Positions 56,642 through 64,000 of a stretch of DNA of 64,000 bases are shown piece by piece. Both the position numbers and the translations under genes were made by a program. Position 1 is the stretch's first letter. Every line of letters starts with the position of its first letter. This stretch comes from Verrucomicrobiota bacterium (GTDB lineage Bacteria; Verrucomicrobiota; Verrucomicrobiia; Limisphaerales; JADJPG01). The notes beneath the pieces were generated by a model. That model was given only the letters and a program-made list of their open reading frames with translations, did no database searches and had not been told where the DNA came from. The stretch lies in NCBI GenBank assembly GCA_016713365.1, contig JADJPG010000042.1, positions 1-64,000 of the forward strand, read 5' to 3'.

Positions 56642-59600
56642 CTACGGCGTCTCGAAGAGCGGAAGTCGCACGGTAAAGGTGGTGCCTTCGCCTTCCCGTG
56701 AGACGAAGGAGATTTCCCCGCGGTGCAAATCCACGCAACGCTTCACGATCATCAGGCCGAGACCCGTGCCCGAGATTTGTCCCACGTTTGATGCGCGGTG
56801 GAAGGCCTCGAAAAGGCGGGCGTGGTCGGCTTCCGGGATTCCAATGCCGCGATCCTGAATCGAAAACACCGCGTGCGAGGCGTCGCGTTGGACGGAGAAG
56901 GTGACTTCGCTTCCGTCGGGGGAATACTTCACGGCGTTCGCCAGCAAGTTGGAGAAGATGTGGCGCAGCAGGCTTTCATCGGCCATCGCTCCAGCGAGGT
57001 TGCCTTCCGCGTGGAATCGAACCGGGCATCGACGGTTGGTGGCGGAATGCGTTTCGTCCACGAGCTTGCCCCCGAGCGTGGCGAGATCGATGGGCGCCGC
57101 CTTGAACGTGATTTTTCCGGCCTCGACGCGCCAGAGCAACAGCACCTGTTCCATCAGGCCCGACATGCGCAGCGTGGAGGAATAGATGTCTTCGAGCAGT
57201 TCCTTGAGCTTCTCCGGCGAGAGGCGATCGAGGTAATTCCGCAGGAGTTCCACGGCGCTCATCGTGATGCCGAGCGGCGTGCGGAACTCGTGCGAAACGA
57301 GGGACACGAATCGGCTCTTCAGTTCGCCCAGTTCGCGCTCGGTGTTCAACGCGCGGAGGATGTCTTGCTCGGCTTGCTTGCGGGTCGAGATGTCGATGCC
57401 GACCGAGAGAGTGTGGGGTTCGCCATCGATTTGAATCACCTCGCCCGACACCAGCAGTGTGACGACTTTTCCAGACTTGGTCAGCAAGCGATGCTCGCGA
57501 TCGCGAACGGAGCTGTGCTTACGCAGGAGTTCCACGAATTCGACGCGCTGCTGCGGTTCGGCGTAGAGATTGAGGTCCTTCGCCAGGCGGCCAATGACTT
57601 CAGCCTCGGTGTATTCGAAGGCGCTGAGGAACGCGGGATTCGCGGCGATGAACTTTCCGTCGGCGAGGCGGGTCAACGTCATCATCGCGGGATTGGCGTC
57701 GAAGGTTCTGCGCAGCCGTTGCTCGGACTGGCGCAGGCGCTGTTCGCTCTCGGCCAGCGCCGCCTCGGAACGTTTGCGTTCGATCACCAGTGCCGTCTGC
57801 TCGGCGACGTAGGTGAGAATCTGTTTCTCCTCCTCGCTGTAAGCCCGTGGATTGTCGTAGTCCTGCACGGCCATCACGCCGATGGCTTTGCCGCGTACGA
57901 TCAACGGCACGCCGAGCCAGACGGCGGACGGAGTGCCGGACACGAAATGCCACGGGTTCGCCGGGTCGGTCATGGAATTGCGATCCGCGAGCAGGGACTG
58001 GCCGGTGGAAAGGATGTAGCCGGCGAGACCGCCCGAAACTTTGCGCGGCTGCGGCCAGGGATCTTTCTGATCGACGTGATACGCGTAGGCGTGGAGGTCG
58101 CTCACTGGATCGTGCAGAAGCAGGAAGAAATTGTCCGCCGGCATCAGGCTCTTCACGATGCGATGAATGCTCTGGTAAAGGCTCTTCAAGTCCTCCGCGG
58201 TATGGACTGCCTCGGAGATGCCGAAGGCGGCATGTTGCACGCGCTCGCTGCGCTTGCGATCCTCCACTTCGCGCTGGAGCACGTCATTCGCTTTGCGCAG
58301 CTGGGTGGTGCGTTGGTTCACCTGACGTCGCAGCATGACAATCCAGCCCACGCCGAACGCGAACAGGGTGCTGATGATTCCGACGGTCCGCCAGAAACGT
58401 TGCTGGGCGACGAGGGGTGATTCGCCGAACGATCGCGCGTCGGCGGCTTCGCGCAGTCGGAGCAGATAGGGCGGGTCGGTGGGCGAGGGCAGCACAATCC
58501 CGGTCAGCTCCACGTGATCGTCTGTTTTGAGAAACGTCAGCTGTCCGCCACGGCTGGATTCGAGCACGGCCTGAAATTCGCCGTCGTCATCTTCAAGCCG
58601 GAGTGTCTCGGCGGCGATTTTGTTGACGGTGGTCTGGACGCGTGAGAGCAGGCGGCCGGAGATCCGAACCAGATCGTGCGCCGCGCTGCCGCTGAGCATC
58701 TCGCTGGAGACGATGACGCGTGGTTCCGGCGGCGTGTTGGTGCCAAGCGTTCGGAAGGAAGAGAAGCTGAGCGAAAGATGCGGTTTGGTCCGCAGGGGGG
58801 ACCCGACGACTTCCACGGCGTCGCCGGGGACCAGTTTGGGAATCCTGCGCGGGATCAATTCGAGACGCTCGGGATCGGCGGAGCCTGCGCCATAAGGTTG
58901 CAGAAAACTCGCGCGCAGCCCGACGCCGCTGCTGCGCAGGAAGACGGCGTCCTCCTCGACCTTCAACACGGTGGCGCTCACGCGCACGCGGTCGGCGCTG
59001 TTTGAACCGGTGGCGCGCAACTGGCGGGCATCGACCAGCGGCGCGGCGAACAGCGCGTTGGTGCCCGTTCGCAGGACGGTGATGAACTGGGGCGAGGGCG
59101 ATCGAATGGCGCGATAGCCGCGGCCGATGTTCGCGGCGCCAATCTTCAGTTTCGCGCCCCACCAGTTGGTCAGCGGAATGTCGCCCCGCCAGTCCTGAAT
59201 CGAGGCGACAGCCCAGCCCAGTTCATCGGTGAGGTGGATCATGAGCGTTTCGCCATCGAGGCGCGCCTGCATTACGACGCCTTCCACTTCGACCCACTGG
59301 CGGTCGTTGATGCCATTCAAGGCGCCAATCAGCCACGGCCGCGCGGGTTCGGGAAGTTTGCCCGGACCGAGAACGGTCAGTTTGCTCGCGGTGAGCGTGG
59401 TTTCGGAATTGGTTGAGGTGAATCGAATCTTTGCCTCGACCTCGACGAGATCGGCGAGACGGGGGACAGCGGCTCGCGACGGCAGGCGAACGACGACGCC
59501 AGTCGATCCGTCCTGCACGCCAATCGCTGCGCGCTGGTCGATGTAGATCACCGTTCCTTGAAAGCGCGCCGGGACGTCGTTGGTTTGCGCTGGGTCACGC

Positions 59601-59761
59601 AGGATGGCGCTGACGTGGGCGGTATTGGTGGCGATCAGCGAAGTGGACGAAGAATTGTCTGCGGCGAGAGAACCCACGATGGCCAAAGCGATCCCCGCTC
59701 CTGCGACGAGGGCGGTCTTCAGGCGAAGCAAACTTGGGCACCATGGACGGACAGGAATCAC
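56642..59761 (-). CDS. sensor histidine kinase with periplasmic OB-like repeats, GAF and PAS
   Basis: A 1039-aa membrane kinase. The N-terminal anchor is about residues 12-34. A periplasmic part of about 400 residues repeats a small beta-barrel-like unit (RFQGTVIYIDQRAAIGVQDG, WVEVEGVVMQARLDGETLMI, RISGRLLSRVQTTVNKIAAE). The second helix, TVGIISTLFAFGVGWIVML, is at about 455-473. GAF follows at 510-650, PAS at 680-800 (FDANPAMMTLTRLADGKFIA), HisKA with SHEFRTPL at about 822, and HATPase with NLLANAVKYSPDG, DRGIGIPEADHARLFEAFHR and GTGLGLMIVKR. It is probably the partner of the response regulator across the globin gene. Ligand unknown. Confidence 0.9.
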   Translation of the reverse strand: MIPVRPWCPSLLRLKTALVAGAGIALAIVGSLAADNSSSTSLIATNTAHVSAILRDPAQTNDVPARFQGTVIYIDQRAAIGVQDGSTGVVVRLPSRAAVPRLADLVEVEAKIRFTSTNSETTLTASKLTVLGPGKLPEPARPWLIGALNGINDRQWVEVEGVVMQARLDGETLMIHLTDELGWAVASIQDWRGDIPLTNWWGAKLKIGAANIGRGYRAIRSPSPQFITVLRTGTNALFAAPLVDARQLRATGSNSADRVRVSATVLKVEEDAVFLRSSGVGLRASFLQPYGAGSADPERLELIPRRIPKLVPGDAVEVVGSPLRTKPHLSLSFSSFRTLGTNTPPEPRVIVSSEMLSGSAAHDLVRISGRLLSRVQTTVNKIAAETLRLEDDDGEFQAVLESSRGGQLTFLKTDDHVELTGIVLPSPTDPPYLLRLREAADARSFGESPLVAQQRFWRTVGIISTLFAFGVGWIVMLRRQVNQRTTQLRKANDVLQREVEDRKRSERVQHAAFGISEAVHTAEDLKSLYQSIHRIVKSLMPADNFFLLLHDPVSDLHAYAYHVDQKDPWPQPRKVSGGLAGYILSTGQSLLADRNSMTDPANPWHFVSGTPSAVWLGVPLIVRGKAIGVMAVQDYDNPRAYSEEEKQILTYVAEQTALVIERKRSEAALAESEQRLRQSEQRLRRTFDANPAMMTLTRLADGKFIAANPAFLSAFEYTEAEVIGRLAKDLNLYAEPQQRVEFVELLRKHSSVRDREHRLLTKSGKVVTLLVSGEVIQIDGEPHTLSVGIDISTRKQAEQDILRALNTERELGELKSRFVSLVSHEFRTPLGITMSAVELLRNYLDRLSPEKLKELLEDIYSSTLRMSGLMEQVLLLWRVEAGKITFKAAPIDLATLGGKLVDETHSATNRRCPVRFHAEGNLAGAMADESLLRHIFSNLLANAVKYSPDGSEVTFSVQRDASHAVFSIQDRGIGIPEADHARLFEAFHRASNVGQISGTGLGLMIVKRCVDLHRGEISFVSREGEGTTFTVRLPLFETP

Positions 59762-59817
59762 GGTCGGACTGTAATGGAAGAACGGGCGCCGCGAGAAGCC
59801 AAACCCCGGTGGGAAGA

Positions 59818-59833
59818 TCCGACTTTGGTCGGA
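59818..59833. repeat. TCCGACTTTGGTCGGA palindrome, second copy
   Basis: Reverse-oriented copy of the palindrome at 56092-56107. It lies in the short gap between the sensor kinase start and the lldP stop. Confidence 0.6.
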
Positions 59834-59854
59834 TGTGGCGCGGATGGTTGCGCG

Positions 59855-61563
59855 CTACTTCACCACCATGCTCGTGAAGGGCGGTACATACGCTTGCAAG
59901 TAGACGAGCACGCCCACCAGCGCCGCGAGTGCGATGCTGTGGAAGAATACGTAGCGCAGGATGGTTCCTTCGTGGCCGTACCAATTCGTCGCGGTGCTCG
60001 CCACCACGATGCTTTGCGCGTCCACCATTTTGCCCATGACGCCGCCGGAGCTGTTCGCCGCCGCCATGAGCGTGGGGCTGATGCCGGTTTGTTCTGCGGT
60101 AATTTTCTGAAGGCTCCCGAAAAGGACGTTGCTCGCGGTATCGCTGCCAGTCAGCGCGACGCCGAGCCAGCCCAGCAGCGTGCCAAAGAACGGGTACAGC
60201 GATCCGGTCTTGGCCAGCGCGAGACCGAGCGTGGCGTCGGTGCCGGAGTATTTCGTGACGTAACCGAGCCCGAGCATCGCTGCGATGGTGATGAGCGAGT
60301 AGCGGACGCGCCAGAGCGTTTGGGCGTAAACGCGCGCGAGTCCACCGGGGCCGAAGCCCATGATGAACCCAGCGAGGATGGATGCGGCGAGAATTCCGGT
60401 GCCGGTGGCGGAGAGCCAGTTGAGTTTGAAGACGGCTTCCTCGGGCTTCGTTGGTTTCTCGATAGTCGGCTTGGGCACGACGGGATAGTCGCGCAGGATG
60501 ACGTTGTGCAATCCGGCCACGGGGAAGGCCGGCGCGGACATGGCGTCGGCGGCTTTCTTAAAGGCCGGGATGCCCCAAACGAAGACGAGCACGCTGAGGA
60601 GAATCCATGGTGTCCATGCGCGCCGGAGCAGGGCGGGGGAGGGAGCGGTGTTGGAGCGCCGGCTTCCGGCCCGGCGTGAGTGGTCGAGGCTCCAGAGTCG
60701 CGCCGGGTCGGAGACCGGCCCTCCGCCTCGTCCGCCGGTTTCCAGCCGTCCTTTGGCTGCCAAAACTTAAGGAGCGCGACGACGGCGCCAATTGAGGTCA
60801 GCGACGCGACGATGTCCACCAGCCACGGTCCGTGAAAGTTCGACACCAGAAACTGCGGCACCGCGAAGGAGACTCCAGCGGTCAGTGCCGCCGGCCACAC
60901 GCCGAGCATCCCGCGCCAGCCCGCCTGTGCCCACACGACCCAGAACGGGACGAGCAGCGAGAAGAACGGGAGCTGCCGGCCCACCATTTGCGAGAGCGAG
61001 AGTTCATCAATGCCTGTCACCTTGCTCAGTGCGATGATCGGAGTGCCGAGCGCGCCGAAGGCCACGGGCGCGGTGTTCGCGATGAGGGAGAGCCCGCAGG
61101 CGGCGAGCGGTTTGAAGCCGAGCTGAATCAGGATCGCGCTGGTCACGGCGACGGGCGTGCCGAAGCCCGCCGCGCCTTCGAAGAACGCACCGAACGAAAA
61201 CGCGATGAGAATCACTTGCACGCGCGGGTCGGGCGCGAGATTCGCAAGGCTGCCGCGCAGGACGGCGAAGAGCCCTTTCTCGACGGTGAGTTGGTAGAGG
61301 AAGATGAGGTTGAGAATAATCCACCCGATCGGAAACAGCCCGTAGCCCGCGCCGAAGAGAGTCGTAGCGGCTGCGGCCTTCACGGGCATGTGATACGCGC
61401 CGATGGCCACTGCCAGCGCGACGCCGAGTCCGAGCAGCGCGGCGAAGTGAATGCGGATATGCAGCCAGGCGATGGCGCCCAGCAACACCACGATGGGCAG
61501 TGCGGCGACGAGCGTCGAAAGCAGGGCGCTGCCAAGTGGATCGTAGTTCTGCGTCCAAGTCAT
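59855..61563 (-). CDS. lldP: L-lactate permease family protein (one frameshift)
   Basis: A proton-linked lactate/glycolate transporter with about twelve helices. The N-terminal frame from ATG 61563 has YGLFPIGWIILNLIFLYQLT, FEGAAGFGTPVAVTSAILIQ, PVAFGALGTPIIALSKVTGI and GPWLVDIVASLTSIGAVVAL. The C-terminal frame has NWLSATGTGILAASILAGFI, GSDTASNVLFGSLQKITA and NSSGGVMGKMVDAQSIVVAS. The two meet at about 60640-60730, where a 72-nt palindromic element sits in the loop and a G/C homopolymer is likely mis-called. The 1709-nt length is one base short of a full frame. Either the element insertion or a sequence error broke it. Confidence 0.85.
60653..60724. repeat. palindromic element inside lldP
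   Basis: Arms GGAGCGCCGGCTTCCGGCCC and its imperfect complement ending GGTCGGAGACCGGCCCTCC, 72 nt in total. It lies in the hydrophilic linker between two membrane halves of the permease, the same type of place as in nuoL and nuoM, but its sequence is different. Confidence 0.8.
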
Positions 61564-61911
61564 GGTGAATGGGGAAAGGAAACGAGGAACCGCCGCAGAG
61601 GGCAAGCTTTGGATTTCGTTGGGCGCGCCAGGATTCCGATTGTTCACGGCGGGCGTTCAGCCGTGCGTTGAGGTTCGTTGCTGGCAGCAGCGGGGAATTA
61701 TTTGCGATCCGATCATACAAACGGGCGGCGCGCGGTGTCTGTCCGGGTGTGGTGGGAAAGCCCCGAATTGATCGAGAAGAATCTCGGGCCGGGCAGGGGT
61801 CGGACTTTACTTCAATGGTCTTGTGTCGTGCACGGCGGCGTAACTACTCTGGCCCAGCACTGTCCAAGAGAAACTTGAAACTTGTTCAATCACCACGGTG
61901 TTGAGTGAAGA
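61564..61911. other. divergent control region, lldP and macA-like gene
   Basis: 348 bp without a supported gene. It must hold the promoters of both divergent genes. A weak inverted pair CCCCGAATTGATCG / CGAGAAGAATCTCGGG lies at about 61773-61800. Nothing else recognisable is seen. Confidence 0.5.
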
Positions 61912-63264
61912 ATGTCCATGTCCAACGGCACATCTAAATCATCCGGACGTAAGTTTTGGCTCGTTGTTGTTGCGCTGATCCTCGCGGGCGGCGCGGCAGC
62001 GTGGTGGTTTCAATTCCGGAAGAAGGACGAGGTGGTCACCATCCAGACGGAAAAAGTGCAGCGGCGCGATCTGACGGAGTTGGTGGTGGCGAATGGCCGA
62101 GCGTATCCCGTGGTGCAGGTGAAGATCAGCCCGGAGGTGAGCGGCGAGATCATCGCGCTGCCGGTGAAGGAAGGACAGGCGGTGAAGAAGGGCGACTTGC
62201 TGTTGCGCATCAAGCCGGATTTCTACGCGGCGAGCAAACGGTCCGCGGAGGCGAGTTATCAGGCGGCCGTGGCGAACAAGGATTTGGCGGCGGCGAATCT
62301 GCGCAAGGCGGAGATTGAGGAGGCACGCAACAAGTCGATGCTCGCCAACAAGCTGATTTCCGATTCGGTGTATCTCGAAGTGAAGACGGCCGCCGAGGTG
62401 GCGAAGGCGAGCTTCCAGGCGTCCGAACATCAAGTAAACGTTGCAAAGGCATCCCTCCAGCGCGCAGAGGAGGAGCTGGCCAAGACGACCATCGTCTCAC
62501 CGATCACCGGCACCGTGAGCAAGCTGAACTCGCAGCTGGGCGAACGAGTCGTCGGCACGGCGATGATGACGGGCACCGAGGTGATGGTGATCGCGGACTT
62601 GAACGAAATGGAGGCGCGCGTGGACATCGGCGAGGTGGACGTGGTGCTGATTGCGATTGGGCAGAAGGCGCGCCTGGAAGTGGAGGCGTTTCGCGATCGG
62701 AAGTTCACGGGCGAGGTGACGGAGATCGCCAATTCCTCGCGTGGGCTCGGTGGGCAAGGTTCGAGCGGCGGCGGTGGAGGTGGCGGCGGCGGCGGGCAAG
62801 GGCAGGAGGCGACGCGGTTCGAAGTGAAGATTCGGATCAAGGACAAGGAGACGTTCCGTCCGGGCATGTCGGTGACGGCGGAGATTGAAACGCGGTCGCG
62901 CACCAATGTTTTGAGCGTGCCGATCCAGAGCGTGACGACGCGTCTGCCGAAGAAGGACGGCACCAAGGGTGGCACCAACTCGCTTGAAGTCGTCGCAAGG
63001 TCGACGAATTCCCCTGTCTCCGAGCGGAAAAACAACGAGGCGATCAAGCCGGTTGAGGTGGTGTTCCTGCGTGACGGCGAGACGGTGCGTTCCGCGCCGG
63101 TGAAGCGCGGCATCAGCGACGAGGATTACTCGGAGATTATCGAGGGCTTGCAAGAAGGGCAGGAGGTGGTGTCCGGCGGCTACAAGGCGATCAGCCGCGA
63201 CTTGGATGATGGCAAGAAGGTGAAGCTCGGTGAGCCGGAGAAGGAAAAGGAAGAGAAGAAGTGA
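61912..63264 (+). CDS. macA: MacA-like periplasmic adaptor (HlyD family)
   Basis: A 450-aa membrane-fusion protein linking an inner-membrane ABC exporter to an outer-membrane channel. One N-terminal helix (FWLVVVALILAGGAAAWWF, about residues 15-33) is followed by a lipoyl domain (VVQVKISPEVSGEIIALPVK, EGQAVKKGDLLLRIKPDF), a long coiled-coil hairpin (about 105-190), SPITGTVSKLNSQLGERVVG and beta-barrel and membrane-proximal domains. Odd: a run of ten glycines (about 288-297) inside the beta-barrel domain, where families normally have a short loop. It is followed 20 bp later by the ABC ATPase. Confidence 0.86.
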   Translation: MSMSNGTSKSSGRKFWLVVVALILAGGAAAWWFQFRKKDEVVTIQTEKVQRRDLTELVVANGRAYPVVQVKISPEVSGEIIALPVKEGQAVKKGDLLLRIKPDFYAASKRSAEASYQAAVANKDLAAANLRKAEIEEARNKSMLANKLISDSVYLEVKTAAEVAKASFQASEHQVNVAKASLQRAEEELAKTTIVSPITGTVSKLNSQLGERVVGTAMMTGTEVMVIADLNEMEARVDIGEVDVVLIAIGQKARLEVEAFRDRKFTGEVTEIANSSRGLGGQGSSGGGGGGGGGGQGQEATRFEVKIRIKDKETFRPGMSVTAEIETRSRTNVLSVPIQSVTTRLPKKDGTKGGTNSLEVVARSTNSPVSERKNNEAIKPVEVVFLRDGETVRSAPVKRGISDEDYSEIIEGLQEGQEVVSGGYKAISRDLDDGKKVKLGEPEKEKEEKK

Positions 63265-63284
63265 ACGGCTGACCCTTGCCCGCC

Positions 63285-64000
63285 ATGCCTCTCATCCGTC
63301 TCGAAAACATCTCCCGCCGCTACCAGATGGGCGGCGAGACGATCCATGCCCTGCGCGAGGTGTCGCTGAACATTGAGCGCGGCGAGTATGTGGCGATCAT
63401 GGGTCCATCCGGTTCCGGCAAATCCACGCTGATGAATCTGCTCGGCTGCCTCGATACGCCGAGTTCGGGTCGCTACGACTTGAACGGCACGGACGTGAGC
63501 CAGATGGATGACAATGCGCTGGCTGACGTGCGCAATCGCGAGATTGGTTTCGTCTTCCAGACCTTCAATCTCCTGCCGCGTTCTCATGCGCTGCATAATG
63601 TGGAGCTCCCTTTGATCTACGCGGGGATTCCGGCGCACGAACGGAAACAGATCGCGATGGAGGCGCTGACCCAGGTGGGGCTCGCGGATCGCGTTCATCA
63701 CAGGCCGAACGAAATGTCCGGCGGGCAACGGCAGCGTGTGGCCGTCGCGCGCGCGCTGGTGACGAAGCCCTCGATCATCCTCGCGGACGAGCCGACCGGG
63801 AATCTGGATTCGAAGACCGGCGCGGAGATCATGGATTTGTTCGAGGCGCTGTCGGAGAAAGGGAACACGATTATCGTGGTGACGCACGAGGAAGACGTGG
63901 CGCGACACGCGCGGCGGATTCTACGCATCCGCGACGGATTGATCGCCAGTGACGAACGAGTGGAGAACCCGGTTCGGCCAGCGGGAGCGAAAGCGGCGCA
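63285..64000 (+). CDS. ABC transporter ATPase, MacB/LolD type (cut by window end)
   Basis: At least 238 codons; the frame is open at 64000, so the C-terminus is outside. Walker A is GPSGSGKSTLMNLLGCLD (about residues 39-56), the Q-loop is GFVFQTFNLLPRSHALHNVE, the signature is MSGGQRQRVAVARAL, Walker B is IILADEPTGNLDSKTG, and the switch His is in IIVVTHEEDVARHARR. It matches the MacB-type ATPase of efflux or lipoprotein release. The MacA-like adaptor just upstream points to macrolide-type or general efflux; the permease part presumably follows. Confidence 0.92.
   Translation, partial: MPLIRLENISRRYQMGGETIHALREVSLNIERGEYVAIMGPSGSGKSTLMNLLGCLDTPSSGRYDLNGTDVSQMDDNALADVRNREIGFVFQTFNLLPRSHALHNVELPLIYAGIPAHERKQIAMEALTQVGLADRVHHRPNEMSGGQRQRVAVARALVTKPSIILADEPTGNLDSKTGAEIMDLFEALSEKGNTIIVVTHEEDVARHARRILRIRDGLIASDERVENPVRPAGAKAA

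Noticed and set aside
1..64000. Transposase, integrase, phage or plasmid genes
   Set aside because: None recognised on either strand; repeats are small palindromes without an encoded mobiliser in this window.

Overview
The window looks like chromosomal DNA from a GC-rich member of the Verrucomicrobiota, probably the Pedosphaera/Limisphaerales branch. That placement is inferred from gene content alone: two giant secreted CotH/lamin-tail proteins, a PVC-type propeller-HEAT-cytochrome c protein, a WD40 Ser/Thr kinase beside an ECF-like sigma factor, and a sensor kinase with repeated periplasmic OB-like domains. No rRNA, tRNA, CRISPR array, transposase or phage gene was seen.

Layout. 1-4.3 kb (minus strand) is a broken restriction-modification-like locus: XRE regulator, ImmA/IrrE remnant, N-6 adenine DNA methylase and HNH nuclease, every one with a disrupted frame. 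4.5-9.7 kb holds polyphosphate kinase 2, a repeat-rich stretch, trmL, a DUF1624 membrane protein, a HAD phosphatase and a probable ncRNA. 9.1-13.5 kb is the sigma factor and WD40 kinase pair. 13.6-19.8 kb has a YajG-like lipoprotein, an AspT/YidE-type transporter, thrH facing thrB-rsmI, an RRM protein and sodB. 19.8-33.6 kb is two tandem giant surface or secreted proteins. 33.7-41.6 kb has a methyltransferase, trxB, a rhodanese, a C39-like lipoprotein, tonB-exbB-exbD and asd. 41.8-49 kb has the cytochrome-containing dehydrogenase, an outer-membrane protein, an A-type Fe-S carrier, an aminotransferase, a zinc-ribbon protein and a GNAT acetyltransferase. 49.3-55.3 kb is nuoH-J-K-L-M. 55.3-61.6 kb is a response regulator, globin, sensor kinase and lactate permease. 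61.9-64 kb is a MacA-like adaptor and the start of its ABC ATPase, cut by the window edge.

Three things stand out. First, short palindromic elements sit in frame inside nuoL and nuoM, and a different palindromic element sits inside the lactate permease gene; related inverted repeats occupy several intergenic gaps. Second, a two-part motif (GTTAGATC, 14 nt, GCAAT) lies just upstream of the sigma gene and again upstream of a roughly 250-nt non-coding stretch that ends in a strong terminator, suggesting an autoregulated sigma factor that also drives a small RNA. Third, at least eight otherwise healthy genes, including asd and sodB, carry a single-base frame error, several of them in homopolymers, so many frame breaks here may be sequence errors rather than biology. 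The damage is much denser in the first 4.3 kb, where real decay is also possible.

How genes fit together: thrH, thrB and asd belong to the aspartate/threonine pathway; tonB-exbB-exbD supplies energy for outer-membrane import; nuoHJKLM is the membrane arm of complex I, but nuoI and nuoN are not in this cluster; the response regulator, globin and sensor kinase form a possible gas- or redox-related signalling neighbourhood.
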